A program made the translations under genes and the position numbers. Below are positions 7,385 through 16,136 of a DNA stretch of 26,689 bases, in pieces; position 1 is the stretch's first letter, and every line of letters begins with the position of its first letter. The stretch lies in NCBI GenBank assembly GCA_964584495.1, contig CAZPAH010000027.1:1-26689 (forward strand), in the 5' to 3' direction. Origin of the DNA: CAZPAH01 sp964584495. GTDB lineage: Bacteria; Krumholzibacteriota; Krumholzibacteriia; Krumholzibacteriales; Krumholzibacteriaceae. The notes under the pieces were generated by a model. That model worked only from the letters and a program-made list of their open reading frames with translations. It was not told where the DNA came from and made no database searches.

Positions 7385-10300
7385 ATGAATCGAATCCTGT
7401 CCTTATACATCGTTATAATGATACTGCTGCTGATTCCAGTCGCTGATCTCGCGGCGGGAGAGATCGTCTGGCGGCTCGATATCGAGTCTTCGGACGTCAA
7501 TATCCTGCAAGGCGAAGACGGGACCGCGGGAATTGCGGTAACAGGATATACGAAGATGAACTACCTCGATTTTCCACCCCTTCCATACAAGGTTGTCAGC
7601 TTCCTTCTTCCCCAGGGGGAGGATGTAACCTCGTTCAAGCTCGAGGGAGGACGGGAGATAGTCCTGAGAGATGATATCTCCCTTGCGCCTTTCGAAGGCG
7701 AATACCTGGATGACGGCACGGTCAGGGGACTGAGCGCAGAAGCGGGGGAGATTATAGGGGCGGATTCGATCCTGCCGAAATGGAAGGTGCGCCACCTGGG
7801 CACGAGGGTATACAGGGGCTACCGGATAGCGAGTTTTGCCATCTATCCGATCCGCTACAACGTCGATTCGGGCGATCTGAAGGTTCTGAAGGGCGCACGG
7901 CTGGTTGTCGAGACGGGATATTCCAACCGCGAGGATGACGCTAGGAGGGTGAGGTATGTCGAGGGCTTCAGGGAGAGATCGAGGAAAAACGTAGAGAGGA
8001 TAGTTGTCAACCCTGCCGCCGCTTCCACCTATTTCTTCGACGATACGAAAGTCGAAAGCGGTGGGGGAGGTTTCATGCCGAGTTACTTCCCGAGCATGGA
8101 GGGAAGCGATGTCTCTTATTTAATAATAACCAACGAGGAAATGGCCCCGGTGTATCAGCAGCTGGCCGACTGGAAAACGATGAAGGGGCTTCCGGCCGTG
8201 GTGAAAACGGTCGAATGGATAGAGGCCAACTACAGGAACGGGGCCGATCTCGGCGAGACGATAAGAACCTTTCTGAAAGACGCATATTCGAAATGGGGAG
8301 TCGAATGGGTGGTGCTCGGAGGGGATACTGACGTTATACCGGCCAGATACGGCTATGTGACTTTCTATTCGGGCGAGGTCATCCCGACGGACCTGTACTA
8401 CTCCTGCCTGGACGGAGACTGGAATGCCGACGGCGATTCGCTCTGGGGCGAGGCATATATCTCACCCGAACAACCGGGCGACAATGCCGATGTCTACGCG
8501 GAGGTATTTTTAGGAAGGATGCCGACCTCCTCGTACGACGAGGCGGAAATCTTGGTCAACAAGACGATCAATTACGAGCTGCCCGCCGACACGATCTCCA
8601 AGGGAAAGTTCCTTCTCATGGGAGAGGTTATTTTCCCGTCGCCGTTTTACGTTGGCGATCCTATTATCCTTCACGGCGCCGAGATCGCGGAGAATATATA
8701 TGACAATCATCTTGAATCGAGACCGGAGCTGACGACGACGAGGCTCTACGAGTTGAGCTATCTCTATCCGGGATCGATCGAGCTTACCGGCTACTCGGCC
8801 CTAGATTCGATGGAGGCCGGCGTAAACCACGTCATGCACGTGGGACACGGGGGGGCCTACAACATGGCGGTCGGGAACGGAACGATCCTGAATTTCGATG
8901 CGGATCACCTGATGAACGGCAACGCCACCTTCTCGATGTACCTGATGAACTGCACCAACGTTTCCTTCGACAAGGAGTGTCTCGCGGAGTCTTTCATGCT
9001 CAACGACGGCGGCGGCGCTTTCGCCGTCTCAGGCTCGAGCCGTTCAGCCTTCCCGAGCATCTCGCGTCCTTACCTCGACCAGTATTATTTTCTTCTATTG
9101 GAGCGGGATATCGTACAGCTCGGCAAGCTTCATCAGATGTCGAGGGAACCCTTTACGGAGAACTGCACCGGCGACACGGGCGACAGATGGACACATTTTA
9201 TTTACAACTATCTCGGCGATCCGGAGGTCAGCCTGTTTCGCGGAGTTCCCAAGACTTTCACCGTCGATCTTCCCGCCTCGGCCGATTTCGGCCCGAACGA
9301 TTTAACCGTAGAAGTCTCCAGCGGCGGGTCAGGCTTCGATTCGGCGTACGTCTGTCTTTACAAAGAGGGAGACGACTATGCGTTCGGGTATACAAACTAC
9401 GACGGAGTCATTCATTTCAATGATTTTTACTGCCGCTACGACGGCAAGATAGAGGTCACGGTCACCGGGGTGGATCATTTCAGATACGTCGATTCTATCA
9501 TGGTCAACACCGAGGCGGATCCCTTCCTGAGAGTGGAGAAGAACGGGATCGATGACTCTGTGGACGGAAATGGAGACGGAGTTCTCGATGGCGGCGAAAC
9601 GGTGAATCTCGCCCTCAGGCTCGAGAACACGGGAGAGGGCGACGCCGAAAAGATCTACGCGTTCATAAGCTGCACTAATCCCGCAGTTATGATAACCGAC
9701 GATTCAGCCCTATATCCGGATCTAGCTTCAGGCGAAAAAGCCTACAATCTCGATTTCTTCACGTTCACCGTGAACACGACATTGGACGATCAGGAATTTA
9801 TAGAATTTACAGTCGATATTCACGATTCCACGGGCGGGGCATGGTCGGAAAAGCTCGCTTTCGAGGTTCATTGCCCGATCCTCGAGACGTTCATCAACAC
9901 GATGAGCGATGAACCGCCGTACGGTAACGACAACGGGATAATCGAGCCTGGCGAATCGTTTCTTCTCCGTATCGGTGTGAGAAATTTCGGTTCCGGCGAA
10001 GCCTATTCGCTCTCCGGAAAGATTAGAAGCGAGACTGGGAACCTTGTCGTTACAGATAGCACCTCTACCTACCAGGATATCTCGACGATGGAAACGGATT
10101 GCGGGGAAGGGTTCGTCCTGTACGAGACGGACATGGGGACCGACAATCACTTTACCCTGGAGGTCACCGACGCCCACGGCAGGATGCTCAGCAAGCGCAT
10201 GGAGCTGAGAGAACCGGATCCGCCGGTCGGAGTGTGGCTGGATGCCAGTCTCGGCCCGAACGAGATAAATGTAACCTGGAACGTCCCCGATTCGTCCGAA

Positions 10301-12358
10301 TCGTACAGGTATCTCGTCTATCATTCATTCAGCGGGGGCGGACCGTTCGAAAGGGTCAGCAAAGATCTTCTTTTCCATACGATCTTCAAAGCGGACGGTC
10401 TCCCTGCGAGCACGATGCAGTATTTCACCGTGGTGGCGGTTGATTCATGCGGGAACCTGAGCGTGTTCAGCGACGTGGCCAACGCGCCGACGAGCGCCCC
10501 GCAATTGCCGGGTTGGCCCCAATTGGTCGGCAAGGAATCCGCGAGCAGCCCGGCGATCGGAGACGTTGACGGCGACGCGCGAATAGATGTTGTCGTCGGT
10601 TCGGACCTGGTCTATGCGTGGGATGCTGAAGGGATGGAATTGGTCGATGGGGACGAGCAGCCGATCACATGGGGAGTGCTGAGTCCCGAGGGCGATACGT
10701 ACACGGCCTCGGTCGCCCTTGGCCAACTGGACGGCCAGCCGGGGTTGGAGGTCGTGGCAGCCTCATGGAACACGAAAGAGATTTACGTATTCGATCATGA
10801 AGGGAACACATTGCCCGGATGGCCGAAGGCCACCAAGGATTTATGCTGGGCGAGCCCGGTGCTCGGGGATTTCGACGGCGACGGCGACCTCGAGATATTC
10901 GCATACGATGTTGATGGAACCGTGTATGTATGGCACCACGACGGGACGGAGTTCATGGATGGTGACAGCAACCCGGCCACGGACGGGCCTTTCTTCTCGG
11001 CTGGCGAGTCCGGCGATGGATGGCATGTCTCAACGCCCGCGCTGGCAGATATCGATGAAGATAACAAAATCGAGCTGGTAGTGTGCGCCCCGAAGGACAA
11101 GATCTACTGCGTCAACTCAGACGGCTCGCCGGTGCCCGGGTGGCCGGTTTCCCTCGTCGATCCGAACGCACATGTCGGCGCAAGTCCGGTTGTCGGCGAT
11201 ATAGACAACGACGGACACCTGGAAGTGGTCGTGCAGGACAGCTTCGGTTGGGTATACGGGCTCAACCATGACGGAACGAACATGTCGGGTTGGCCGAAAT
11301 GGATTTACAGCAACAATTTCTTTGCCGGTTCCGCTTCTTTGGCGGACCTTACCGGAGACTCGAAGCTGGAAGTGGTCATCCCGTCGATGAACGGGTATTG
11401 CTATGTATTTCGCTACAACGGATCGATCCTTCCGAACTGGCCTCAGCCTTATGCAGATTCCGGTCCGACAGAGACGTCGCCCCTAATCGCCGATGTAGAT
11501 GGAGACGGCAGCCTCGACATCGTTCTAGGATGCGAGGATGGATTGCTCAACGCCTGGGACATCAACGGCGATTATGTGCAGGGTTTTCCGATGCAGCTTA
11601 ACGGATTTATACGGTCGACACCGAGCGCCGGGGATCTCGATTACGATGGCGATCTGGAGTTGATCACCATGTGTTGGAACCAGAGGGTCTACATCTGGGA
11701 TCTGACCGCCGGGTGGTACCGGGGGTGCGTCGAGTGGAACGGCTTCCATGGGAATCTATACAACAGCGGCTGGAAGGAGCAGATCACATCGACAAGCGGG
11801 GAGCAGATCGCGTGGATGATCGATCTCAAACCTGGAGCCCTTTCGCTTAACTGGGCGGTAATTCCCGGCGTTGTTTCGTGGAGCCTGTACAGGCAGGAGA
11901 ACGACGGTGTTTACGAGAGGATCGCGAGCAACCTGAGAGCGGATGAAGCGATGACGATCCGGTATATCGATCTTGTGATCGAGGAGGGGTCGGTCTACAC
12001 GTATAAACTGGAAGCGGATGACGGCAGGGAAATTTCGGTGGAGACCGATCGGATCGAAATCCCCGTGACCCGTGCCCGCCTGTATCAGAACTATCCCAAT
12101 CCCTTCAATCCGAGCACGACGATCTCGTTCACCGTGCCGGGTTCCCCGTCGGCGAGGAAAAATGTTCTGCTGCATGTCTACGATGTCAGGGGGGCCCTCG
12201 TGAAGACGCTCGTGAACAGAGCTATGCCCGGTGGAAAGTATGATATTAACTGGGATGGAAGCAATAACCGTGGAGAAGCGGTTTCCAGCGGCGTTTATTT
12301 TTCCAAGCTGAGGATAGACGCCTACACCGGTATCAAGAAGATGATCCTTCTTCGCTGA
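7385..12358 (+). CDS. Gingipain-type C25 cysteine peptidase with beta-propeller and T9SS C-terminal sorting domain
   Basis: A secreted 1657-residue protease. A signal peptide (residues 1-24, hydrophobic LYIVIMILLLIP) and a propeptide-like region precede the C25 caspase-like domain at about 242-610. The catalytic dyad is visible as His488 in HVGHGG and Cys523 in LMNCTN; the 35-residue spacing is close to that of gingipains. Next come Ig/CARDB-like segments (DGNGDGVLDGGETVNL near 720) and a fibronectin-III-like domain near 940-1030. About eight FG-GAP/VCBS blades follow (LPGWPQ, SSPAIGDVDGDARIDVVVG, LGDFDGDGDLEIF and others, about 1040-1460), probably a calcium-dependent beta-propeller for binding. 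The tail (YQNYPNPFNPSTTISF at about 1568, then a FlgD-like NWDGSNNRGEAVSSGVY) is the sorting domain typical of T9SS cargo. The ATG follows a strong AAGGAGGG site. It stands alone between its own promoter and terminator. A role in extracellular protein degradation is inferred from the family. Confidence 0.95.
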   Translation: MNRILSLYIVIMILLLIPVADLAAGEIVWRLDIESSDVNILQGEDGTAGIAVTGYTKMNYLDFPPLPYKVVSFLLPQGEDVTSFKLEGGREIVLRDDISLAPFEGEYLDDGTVRGLSAEAGEIIGADSILPKWKVRHLGTRVYRGYRIASFAIYPIRYNVDSGDLKVLKGARLVVETGYSNREDDARRVRYVEGFRERSRKNVERIVVNPAAASTYFFDDTKVESGGGGFMPSYFPSMEGSDVSYLIITNEEMAPVYQQLADWKTMKGLPAVVKTVEWIEANYRNGADLGETIRTFLKDAYSKWGVEWVVLGGDTDVIPARYGYVTFYSGEVIPTDLYYSCLDGDWNADGDSLWGEAYISPEQPGDNADVYAEVFLGRMPTSSYDEAEILVNKTINYELPADTISKGKFLLMGEVIFPSPFYVGDPIILHGAEIAENIYDNHLESRPELTTTRLYELSYLYPGSIELTGYSALDSMEAGVNHVMHVGHGGAYNMAVGNGTILNFDADHLMNGNATFSMYLMNCTNVSFDKECLAESFMLNDGGGAFAVSGSSRSAFPSISRPYLDQYYFLLLERDIVQLGKLHQMSREPFTENCTGDTGDRWTHFIYNYLGDPEVSLFRGVPKTFTVDLPASADFGPNDLTVEVSSGGSGFDSAYVCLYKEGDDYAFGYTNYDGVIHFNDFYCRYDGKIEVTVTGVDHFRYVDSIMVNTEADPFLRVEKNGIDDSVDGNGDGVLDGGETVNLALRLENTGEGDAEKIYAFISCTNPAVMITDDSALYPDLASGEKAYNLDFFTFTVNTTLDDQEFIEFTVDIHDSTGGAWSEKLAFEVHCPILETFINTMSDEPPYGNDNGIIEPGESFLLRIGVRNFGSGEAYSLSGKIRSETGNLVVTDSTSTYQDISTMETDCGEGFVLYETDMGTDNHFTLEVTDAHGRMLSKRMELREPDPPVGVWLDASLGPNEINVTWNVPDSSESYRYLVYHSFSGGGPFERVSKDLLFHTIFKADGLPASTMQYFTVVAVDSCGNLSVFSDVANAPTSAPQLPGWPQLVGKESASSPAIGDVDGDARIDVVVGSDLVYAWDAEGMELVDGDEQPITWGVLSPEGDTYTASVALGQLDGQPGLEVVAASWNTKEIYVFDHEGNTLPGWPKATKDLCWASPVLGDFDGDGDLEIFAYDVDGTVYVWHHDGTEFMDGDSNPATDGPFFSAGESGDGWHVSTPALADIDEDNKIELVVCAPKDKIYCVNSDGSPVPGWPVSLVDPNAHVGASPVVGDIDNDGHLEVVVQDSFGWVYGLNHDGTNMSGWPKWIYSNNFFAGSASLADLTGDSKLEVVIPSMNGYCYVFRYNGSILPNWPQPYADSGPTETSPLIADVDGDGSLDIVLGCEDGLLNAWDINGDYVQGFPMQLNGFIRSTPSAGDLDYDGDLELITMCWNQRVYIWDLTAGWYRGCVEWNGFHGNLYNSGWKEQITSTSGEQIAWMIDLKPGALSLNWAVIPGVVSWSLYRQENDGVYERIASNLRADEAMTIRYIDLVIEEGSVYTYKLEADDGREISVETDRIEIPVTRARLYQNYPNPFNPSTTISFTVPGSPSARKNVLLHVYDVRGALVKTLVNRAMPGGKYDINWDGSNNRGEAVSSGVYFSKLRIDAYTGIKKMILLR

Positions 12359-12440
12359 CCCTTCTTCTGCCGGGAAGGCGAGCGGTTTGAGTTCGTTGTC
12401 TCCGCCTTACGGCACAAAGGGCATGGGATTGAAAAAATGG

Positions 12441-12484
12441 CCCGGCTGGACGGGATCATGAATGAAGCCGTCAGCCGGGTTTTT
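12441..12484. terminator. Bidirectional intrinsic terminator between the C25 and YkgJ-like genes
   Basis: A 12-bp stem with one bulged base (CCCGGCTGGACGG at 12441-12453 with CCGTCAGCCGGG at 12468-12479) has a 14-base loop. On the plus strand it is followed by TTTTT. On the minus strand an A-run at 12432-12437 becomes a U-tract, so the element can stop both convergent transcripts. Confidence 0.85.
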
Positions 12485-12924
12485 CACACATTGTTGGCGA
12501 TGTAACGTTCGAGTTCCTCGTAGCTGTGAAAATGGAGATCGAAGTTGTATTCATCCTTGAATTCGCAGTCTTTCCATGTATGCTGGCGGCAGATTCTGGG
12601 TCTCTTCGGATAGATCAGGCAACCCCTGTCTGGAGTATAGAACCTGCACGGGCTCAGAAAAAGGACGTACCACCTGTCGTCGTCCATGTATATTTCCGCG
12701 TCCTTGTGCGCCATTATCCACAGCATGTCATTCCAGTCGTTGTCGTTTTCCGGTGGATCTATCTCGACGGAAAAGTACATGCAACATTTGGCGGGTATGC
12801 AGTCGTCGCATTGATTTATGGTTTTCTTAGGTTTCTTCCCGCTGTATTTCGTCTTGTTGATCCTGTTCGGCACTCCGGCACTCCCTTCGGCTTGCTGATT
12901 TTCACGGGGATATATATAAGGCAT
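12484..12924 (-). CDS. YkgJ-family cysteine-cluster protein
   Basis: A 146-residue protein counted from the ATG at 12924. Its eight cysteines are arranged as in the YkgJ (CxxCxxxxCC) family thought to bind zinc or iron: C39 and C42 (QCDDC), C47-C48 (AKCCMYF), C93 (SPCRFY), C102 (RGCLIY), C112 (RICRQHTW) and C120 (KDCEF). CRFYTPDRGCLIYPKRPRIC is the family's most recognisable stretch. Some members are linked to protein N-methylation or metal handling, but most are uncharacterised and I assign no function. The frame stays open upstream to 13116, but that part overlaps the divergent promoter region and looks non-coding; the ribosome site at 12924 is weak. It appears monocistronic and ends in the shared terminator. 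Confidence 0.78.
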   Translation of the reverse strand: MPYIYPRENQQAEGSAGVPNRINKTKYSGKKPKKTINQCDDCIPAKCCMYFSVEIDPPENDNDWNDMLWIMAHKDAEIYMDDDRWYVLFLSPCRFYTPDRGCLIYPKRPRICRQHTWKDCEFKDEYNFDLHFHSYEELERYIANNV

Positions 12925-12989
12925 GATGCCGCCGTTGGCAATATATAATTGTTTTCGTGACAACCCGAAGGCGCTACGGATATCTAACA

Positions 12990-13019
12990 TTGACTTTTTT
13001 CCATGCCGCGTAGTATCTT
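12990..13019 (+). promoter_or_regulatory. Candidate promoter of the acyl-CoA dehydrogenase/ETF operon
   Basis: TTGACT (12990-12995) and TATCTT (13014-13019) are separated by 18 bases, each close to the sigma-70 consensus. The position, about 65 bases before the ATG of the first operon gene, fits. Confidence 0.55.
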
Positions 13020-13084
13020 GTACTTCACTGCAATATTCTGCAGAAATTCGTAAGTATTTGAAAATAGCAAGCAAAGGGATTGTG

Positions 13085-14248
13085 ATGAACTTTAATCTTA
13101 CCGAAGAGGAACGCATGATCCGGCAGACCGCGATTGATTTTTCGCGGAAGGATCTCGCCGCGGTAGCGGAAAAGGCAAACCGGGACGGGCAGTTTCAGGA
13201 CGGTATATACAAAAAATTGGGTGAACTCGGATTTCTCGGGCTGACCGTGCCGGAAGCATACGGTGGCGTGGGTTTCGGTAATTTCTGCCTGGCTATGGCG
13301 ATCGAGGAGATCAGCAGGGTATGCGCTTCGACGGCCGTCGCCGTCTCGGTTCACAATTCCCTGGTGAATTATATCGTTCTTAATTCGGGGAGCGAGAAGA
13401 TGCGCGAGCGCTACCTTCCCAGGCTGGCGTCGGGCGAGATACTCGGGGCCTATGCGGTTACCGAGTCGGAGGCGGGCAGCGACGTTTCGGCAATACGGAT
13501 GAGCGCGGTCCGCAAGGGGGATGAATATCTGCTCAACGGGAGCAAGATTTTCATTTCGACCGGTGATAAGGCGGGGGCCGTAATCGTGATTGCCAGGACC
13601 GATCAGAGTAACAGGACTGGGGGGCTTTCCGCCTTCCTGGTCGAACCGGATTTTTCCGGCTTCTCGATCGGCAAGGTAGAGCACAAGATGGGTCTCAAGG
13701 CCTCCACGACGGTCGAGCTCGTTTTCGAGGATTGCAGGGTCCCGGCCGATAACCTGATCGGCGAAGAGGGGATGGGGATGAAGATCGCGCTCGGTGCGCT
13801 CGACGGCGGACGGATCGGAATAGCCGCGCAGGCCCTTGGACTGGCGCAGGCCGCTCTCGATGAAGCGGTACTTTTCGCCCGCGAAAGAAAACAGTTCGGT
13901 AAAAGGATAATCGATTTCCAGGCGATCAGGTTCAAGATCGCGGACATGGCGACCGCCATAGATGCATCGAGGCTGATGGTTTACAGGGCCGCCGGTATGA
14001 GGGACGCGGGAGAGGCCTGCTCGAAGGAAGCGGCGATGGCCAAGCTTCTCTCGACCAGGACGGCCAACGACGCGGTATACGAGTCTATGCAAATCCACGG
14101 AGGCGTCGGGTACACCGAGGAATTCAAGATAGAGAGGTTCTTCAGGGACGCCCGCGTTACGGAGATCTACGAGGGTACCAGCGAGATACAGAGGCTGGTG
14201 ATTTCGAAAAATGTATTGAACGATTACGACCGAACCTATCCCGCCTAA
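13085..14248 (+). CDS. Acyl-CoA dehydrogenase (short-chain/butyryl-CoA type)
   Basis: A 387-residue FAD enzyme that oxidises acyl-CoA to trans-2-enoyl-CoA and gives its electrons to ETF. I place the start at the ATG at 13085 (MNFNLTEEERMIRQTA), which has AAAGGG nine bases upstream; the longer frame from 12923 would add 54 residues unlike the family. Visible landmarks are the FAD/substrate signature AYAVTESEAGSDVSAIR, KIFISTGDKAG, the ARERKQFGKRI helix, MQIHGGVGYTEEF and the C-terminal YEGTSEIQR with the likely catalytic base Glu363. The base position is that of short- and medium-chain enzymes. The etfB, etfA and Fe-S oxidoreductase genes follow directly, so its electrons probably go to quinone. 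Chain-length specificity cannot be read from the sequence. Confidence 0.95.
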   Translation: MNFNLTEEERMIRQTAIDFSRKDLAAVAEKANRDGQFQDGIYKKLGELGFLGLTVPEAYGGVGFGNFCLAMAIEEISRVCASTAVAVSVHNSLVNYIVLNSGSEKMRERYLPRLASGEILGAYAVTESEAGSDVSAIRMSAVRKGDEYLLNGSKIFISTGDKAGAVIVIARTDQSNRTGGLSAFLVEPDFSGFSIGKVEHKMGLKASTTVELVFEDCRVPADNLIGEEGMGMKIALGALDGGRIGIAAQALGLAQAALDEAVLFARERKQFGKRIIDFQAIRFKIADMATAIDASRLMVYRAAGMRDAGEACSKEAAMAKLLSTRTANDAVYESMQIHGGVGYTEEFKIERFFRDARVTEIYEGTSEIQRLVISKNVLNDYDRTYPA

Positions 14249-14289
14249 CCGCGCATTTAAGCGGTGCGGGCTTTTGAAAGGAGGAGCCG

Positions 14290-15081
14290 TTGAAGATCGT
14301 TGTGTTGCTCAAACGGGTTCCCGATACCGAGGCAAAGATCCTTATTAACCAGGAAGGGTCCGGTATACGGGAGGAAGGGGTTAAATTTGTCATTAACCCC
14401 TATGATGAATATGCTATTGAAGAGGGTCTCAAGCTCAAGGAAAAAGCAGGGGGAGACAGCAAGGTTACCATAGTATGCTTAGGTGTCGAGGAAGCCACCG
14501 AGAATATTCGAACCGCACTGGCGATGGGAGCCGACGACGCGGTTCATATATCCGATCCGGCCCTCGCCGGAGCCGGTCCGTTCACGGCCGCGGCCGTTAT
14601 CGCGAAGGCCGTCGGCGAGGAAAAATTCGATATTATTTTCTGCGGAAAGCAGGCGGTCGACGACGATATGGCCCAGGTACAATCCATTCTAGCCGAGATG
14701 CTCGATATTCCGCAGGTCAATATAGCCTCTGCCTTCGAGATTTCGGAAGATGGATCGAGGGCCGTTCTTTCGAGAAGGATCGAAGGGGGAGACGAGAAGG
14801 TCGAGACCTCCCTGCCCGTGATCGTATCCTGCGACAAGGGGATCAACGAGCCCAGGTACGCATCGCTTCCCGGCATAATGAAAGCCAAAAAGAAGGAGAT
14901 AAGAAAGAAGTCACTTGCGGATCTCGGTATCTCCGAGGTGCCGGGAAGGGGACGGTGCACGATATTGAAATGGCTCCCGCTGCCGAAGAGCGGCGAGTGC
15001 CGCATGATCGAAGCCGAGGATAAGGCCGATGCGGTGAAGGAGCTTGTGAAACTGCTGCGTGAGGATGCGAAGGTAATATAA
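14290..15081 (+). CDS. etfB: Electron transfer flavoprotein subunit beta
   Basis: A 263-residue EtfB. It starts at a TTG (14290) with an excellent AAAGGAGGA site seven bases upstream, giving MKIVVLLKRVPDTEAKI. It shows the VNPYDEYAIEEGLKLKE-type signature (INPYDEYAIEEGLKLKE here), the ALAMGADDAVHISD stretch and the FCGKQAVDDDMAQVQ nucleotide-binding segment. LDIPQVNIAS and CDKGINEPRYASLPGIMKAKKKEI are typical of the beta-subunit core and recognition loop. It pairs with EtfA to accept electrons from the acyl-CoA dehydrogenase encoded just upstream and binds AMP or FAD structurally. Gaps to its neighbours are 41 bases upstream and 23 bases downstream, consistent with one operon. Whether it is of the bifurcating type cannot be decided by eye, but the membrane oxidoreductase downstream argues for the ordinary quinone-linked role. 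Confidence 0.95.
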   Translation: MKIVVLLKRVPDTEAKILINQEGSGIREEGVKFVINPYDEYAIEEGLKLKEKAGGDSKVTIVCLGVEEATENIRTALAMGADDAVHISDPALAGAGPFTAAAVIAKAVGEEKFDIIFCGKQAVDDDMAQVQSILAEMLDIPQVNIASAFEISEDGSRAVLSRRIEGGDEKVETSLPVIVSCDKGINEPRYASLPGIMKAKKKEIRKKSLADLGISEVPGRGRCTILKWLPLPKSGECRMIEAEDKADAVKELVKLLREDAKVI

Positions 15082-15104
15082 TCGATTCGACGGAGGATTC
15101 CATA

Positions 15105-16085
15105 ATGACAGGTGATATTCTTGTTTTCGGTGAGTTGAGAGGCGGAAAGCTCAAGAAGGTGACGAAGGAGCTGATTAATGCCGGTTCACGGATTTCGGAG
15201 GCGACTGGTGGTGCCATAGATGCTCTTTTGGTAGGCAAGGGGGCGGAAAGCGAAGCGGGGAAGCTCAGAAAATTCGGATTGAGAAAAATCGCCGTAACGG
15301 AGGAAGAGCTCCTCGATAATTATTCGACGGAAGGATATGTGGAGGCGCTGGCGGGGATAATCAGGGAAGGCGATTACGGCTACGTTCTCCTTCCCGCGAC
15401 GGCTCTCGGCCGCGATCTCGGTCCGCGCGCGGCGGCAAGGGTGGACGGGGTGATGTTCAGCGAATGCGTCGATATCAAGATCGAGGACGGCAAATGCGTG
15501 GCCCGCAGGCCCGTCTACGCCGGGAAACTGTTTATCGAGATAGCTCCGAAGGGTGACAGGCCCGTCTTCATGACCATAAGGCCGAACAATATCGCGCCTG
15601 CCGATGAATCGGCCGATGGAACCGAGATCGTAAAGCGTCCATCGGGCGTTACCAGGGATATGATACGGGCGATCGTCACGGGGATCGTTCCACTGGCCGG
15701 AGGACGGCCGGACGTCACGGAAGCCGATATCATAGTATCGGGCGGAAGAGCGATGAAAGATGCTTCCAACTTCAAGATACTCGAAGATCTTGCCGATCTT
15801 CTGGGCGGTTCCGTGGGCGCTTCCCGCGCCGCGGTCGACGCCGGCTACGCCGAGCAGCCCCTCCAGGTCGGTCAGACAGGCAAGGTCGTCAACCCCAAGC
15901 TGTATATAGCCTGCGGGATTTCGGGGGCTATCCAGCACCTGGCGGGAATGAGGACTTCGAAGGTTATAGTGGCGATAAACAAGGATCCCAACGCGCCGAT
16001 ATTCGAAAAGGCCACGTACGGTATCGTGGGGGATCTCTTCGAAGTAGTGCCTATGATGACCGAGGAAATACGGAAAATTATCTAG
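15105..16085 (+). CDS. etfA: Electron transfer flavoprotein subunit alpha
   Basis: A 326-residue EtfA, the redox-FAD-carrying partner of EtfB. The ATG at 15105 has a GGAGG site seven to eight bases upstream. The N-terminal domain contains DILVFGELRGGKLKKV and LLPATALGRDLGPRAAARVD. The C-terminal FAD-binding domain is very clear: DIIVSGGRAMKDASNF, GGSVGASRAAVDAGYA, QVGQTGKVVNPKLYIACGIS, GAIQHLAGM and VAINKDPNAPIFEKATYGIV. It carries electrons between the dehydrogenase and the membrane Fe-S protein, whose frame opens ten bases downstream. No fused ferredoxin domain is present, unlike some bifurcating EtfA proteins. Confidence 0.95.
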   Translation: MTGDILVFGELRGGKLKKVTKELINAGSRISEATGGAIDALLVGKGAESEAGKLRKFGLRKIAVTEEELLDNYSTEGYVEALAGIIREGDYGYVLLPATALGRDLGPRAAARVDGVMFSECVDIKIEDGKCVARRPVYAGKLFIEIAPKGDRPVFMTIRPNNIAPADESADGTEIVKRPSGVTRDMIRAIVTGIVPLAGGRPDVTEADIIVSGGRAMKDASNFKILEDLADLLGGSVGASRAAVDAGYAEQPLQVGQTGKVVNPKLYIACGISGAIQHLAGMRTSKVIVAINKDPNAPIFEKATYGIVGDLFEVVPMMTEEIRKII

Positions 16086-16136
16086 GACATATCCGTGACC
16101 GGCGTTCCGGAGGGAACGGATCCAATGGGAGGTAAA

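Noticed and set aside
12923..13084. N-terminal extension of the acyl-CoA dehydrogenase frame
   Set aside because: The extra 54 residues do not resemble the family and would overlap the promoter; the ATG at 13085 has a proper ribosome site.
12925..13116. Upstream extension of the YkgJ-like frame
   Set aside because: It covers the divergent promoter region and lacks family similarity; the ATG at 12924 leaves the full cysteine cluster.
13025..14098. A 357-codon minus-strand frame opposite the acyl-CoA dehydrogenase gene
   Set aside because: It is rich in Arg, His and Pro with no domain signal; the sense strand encodes a textbook acyl-CoA dehydrogenase.
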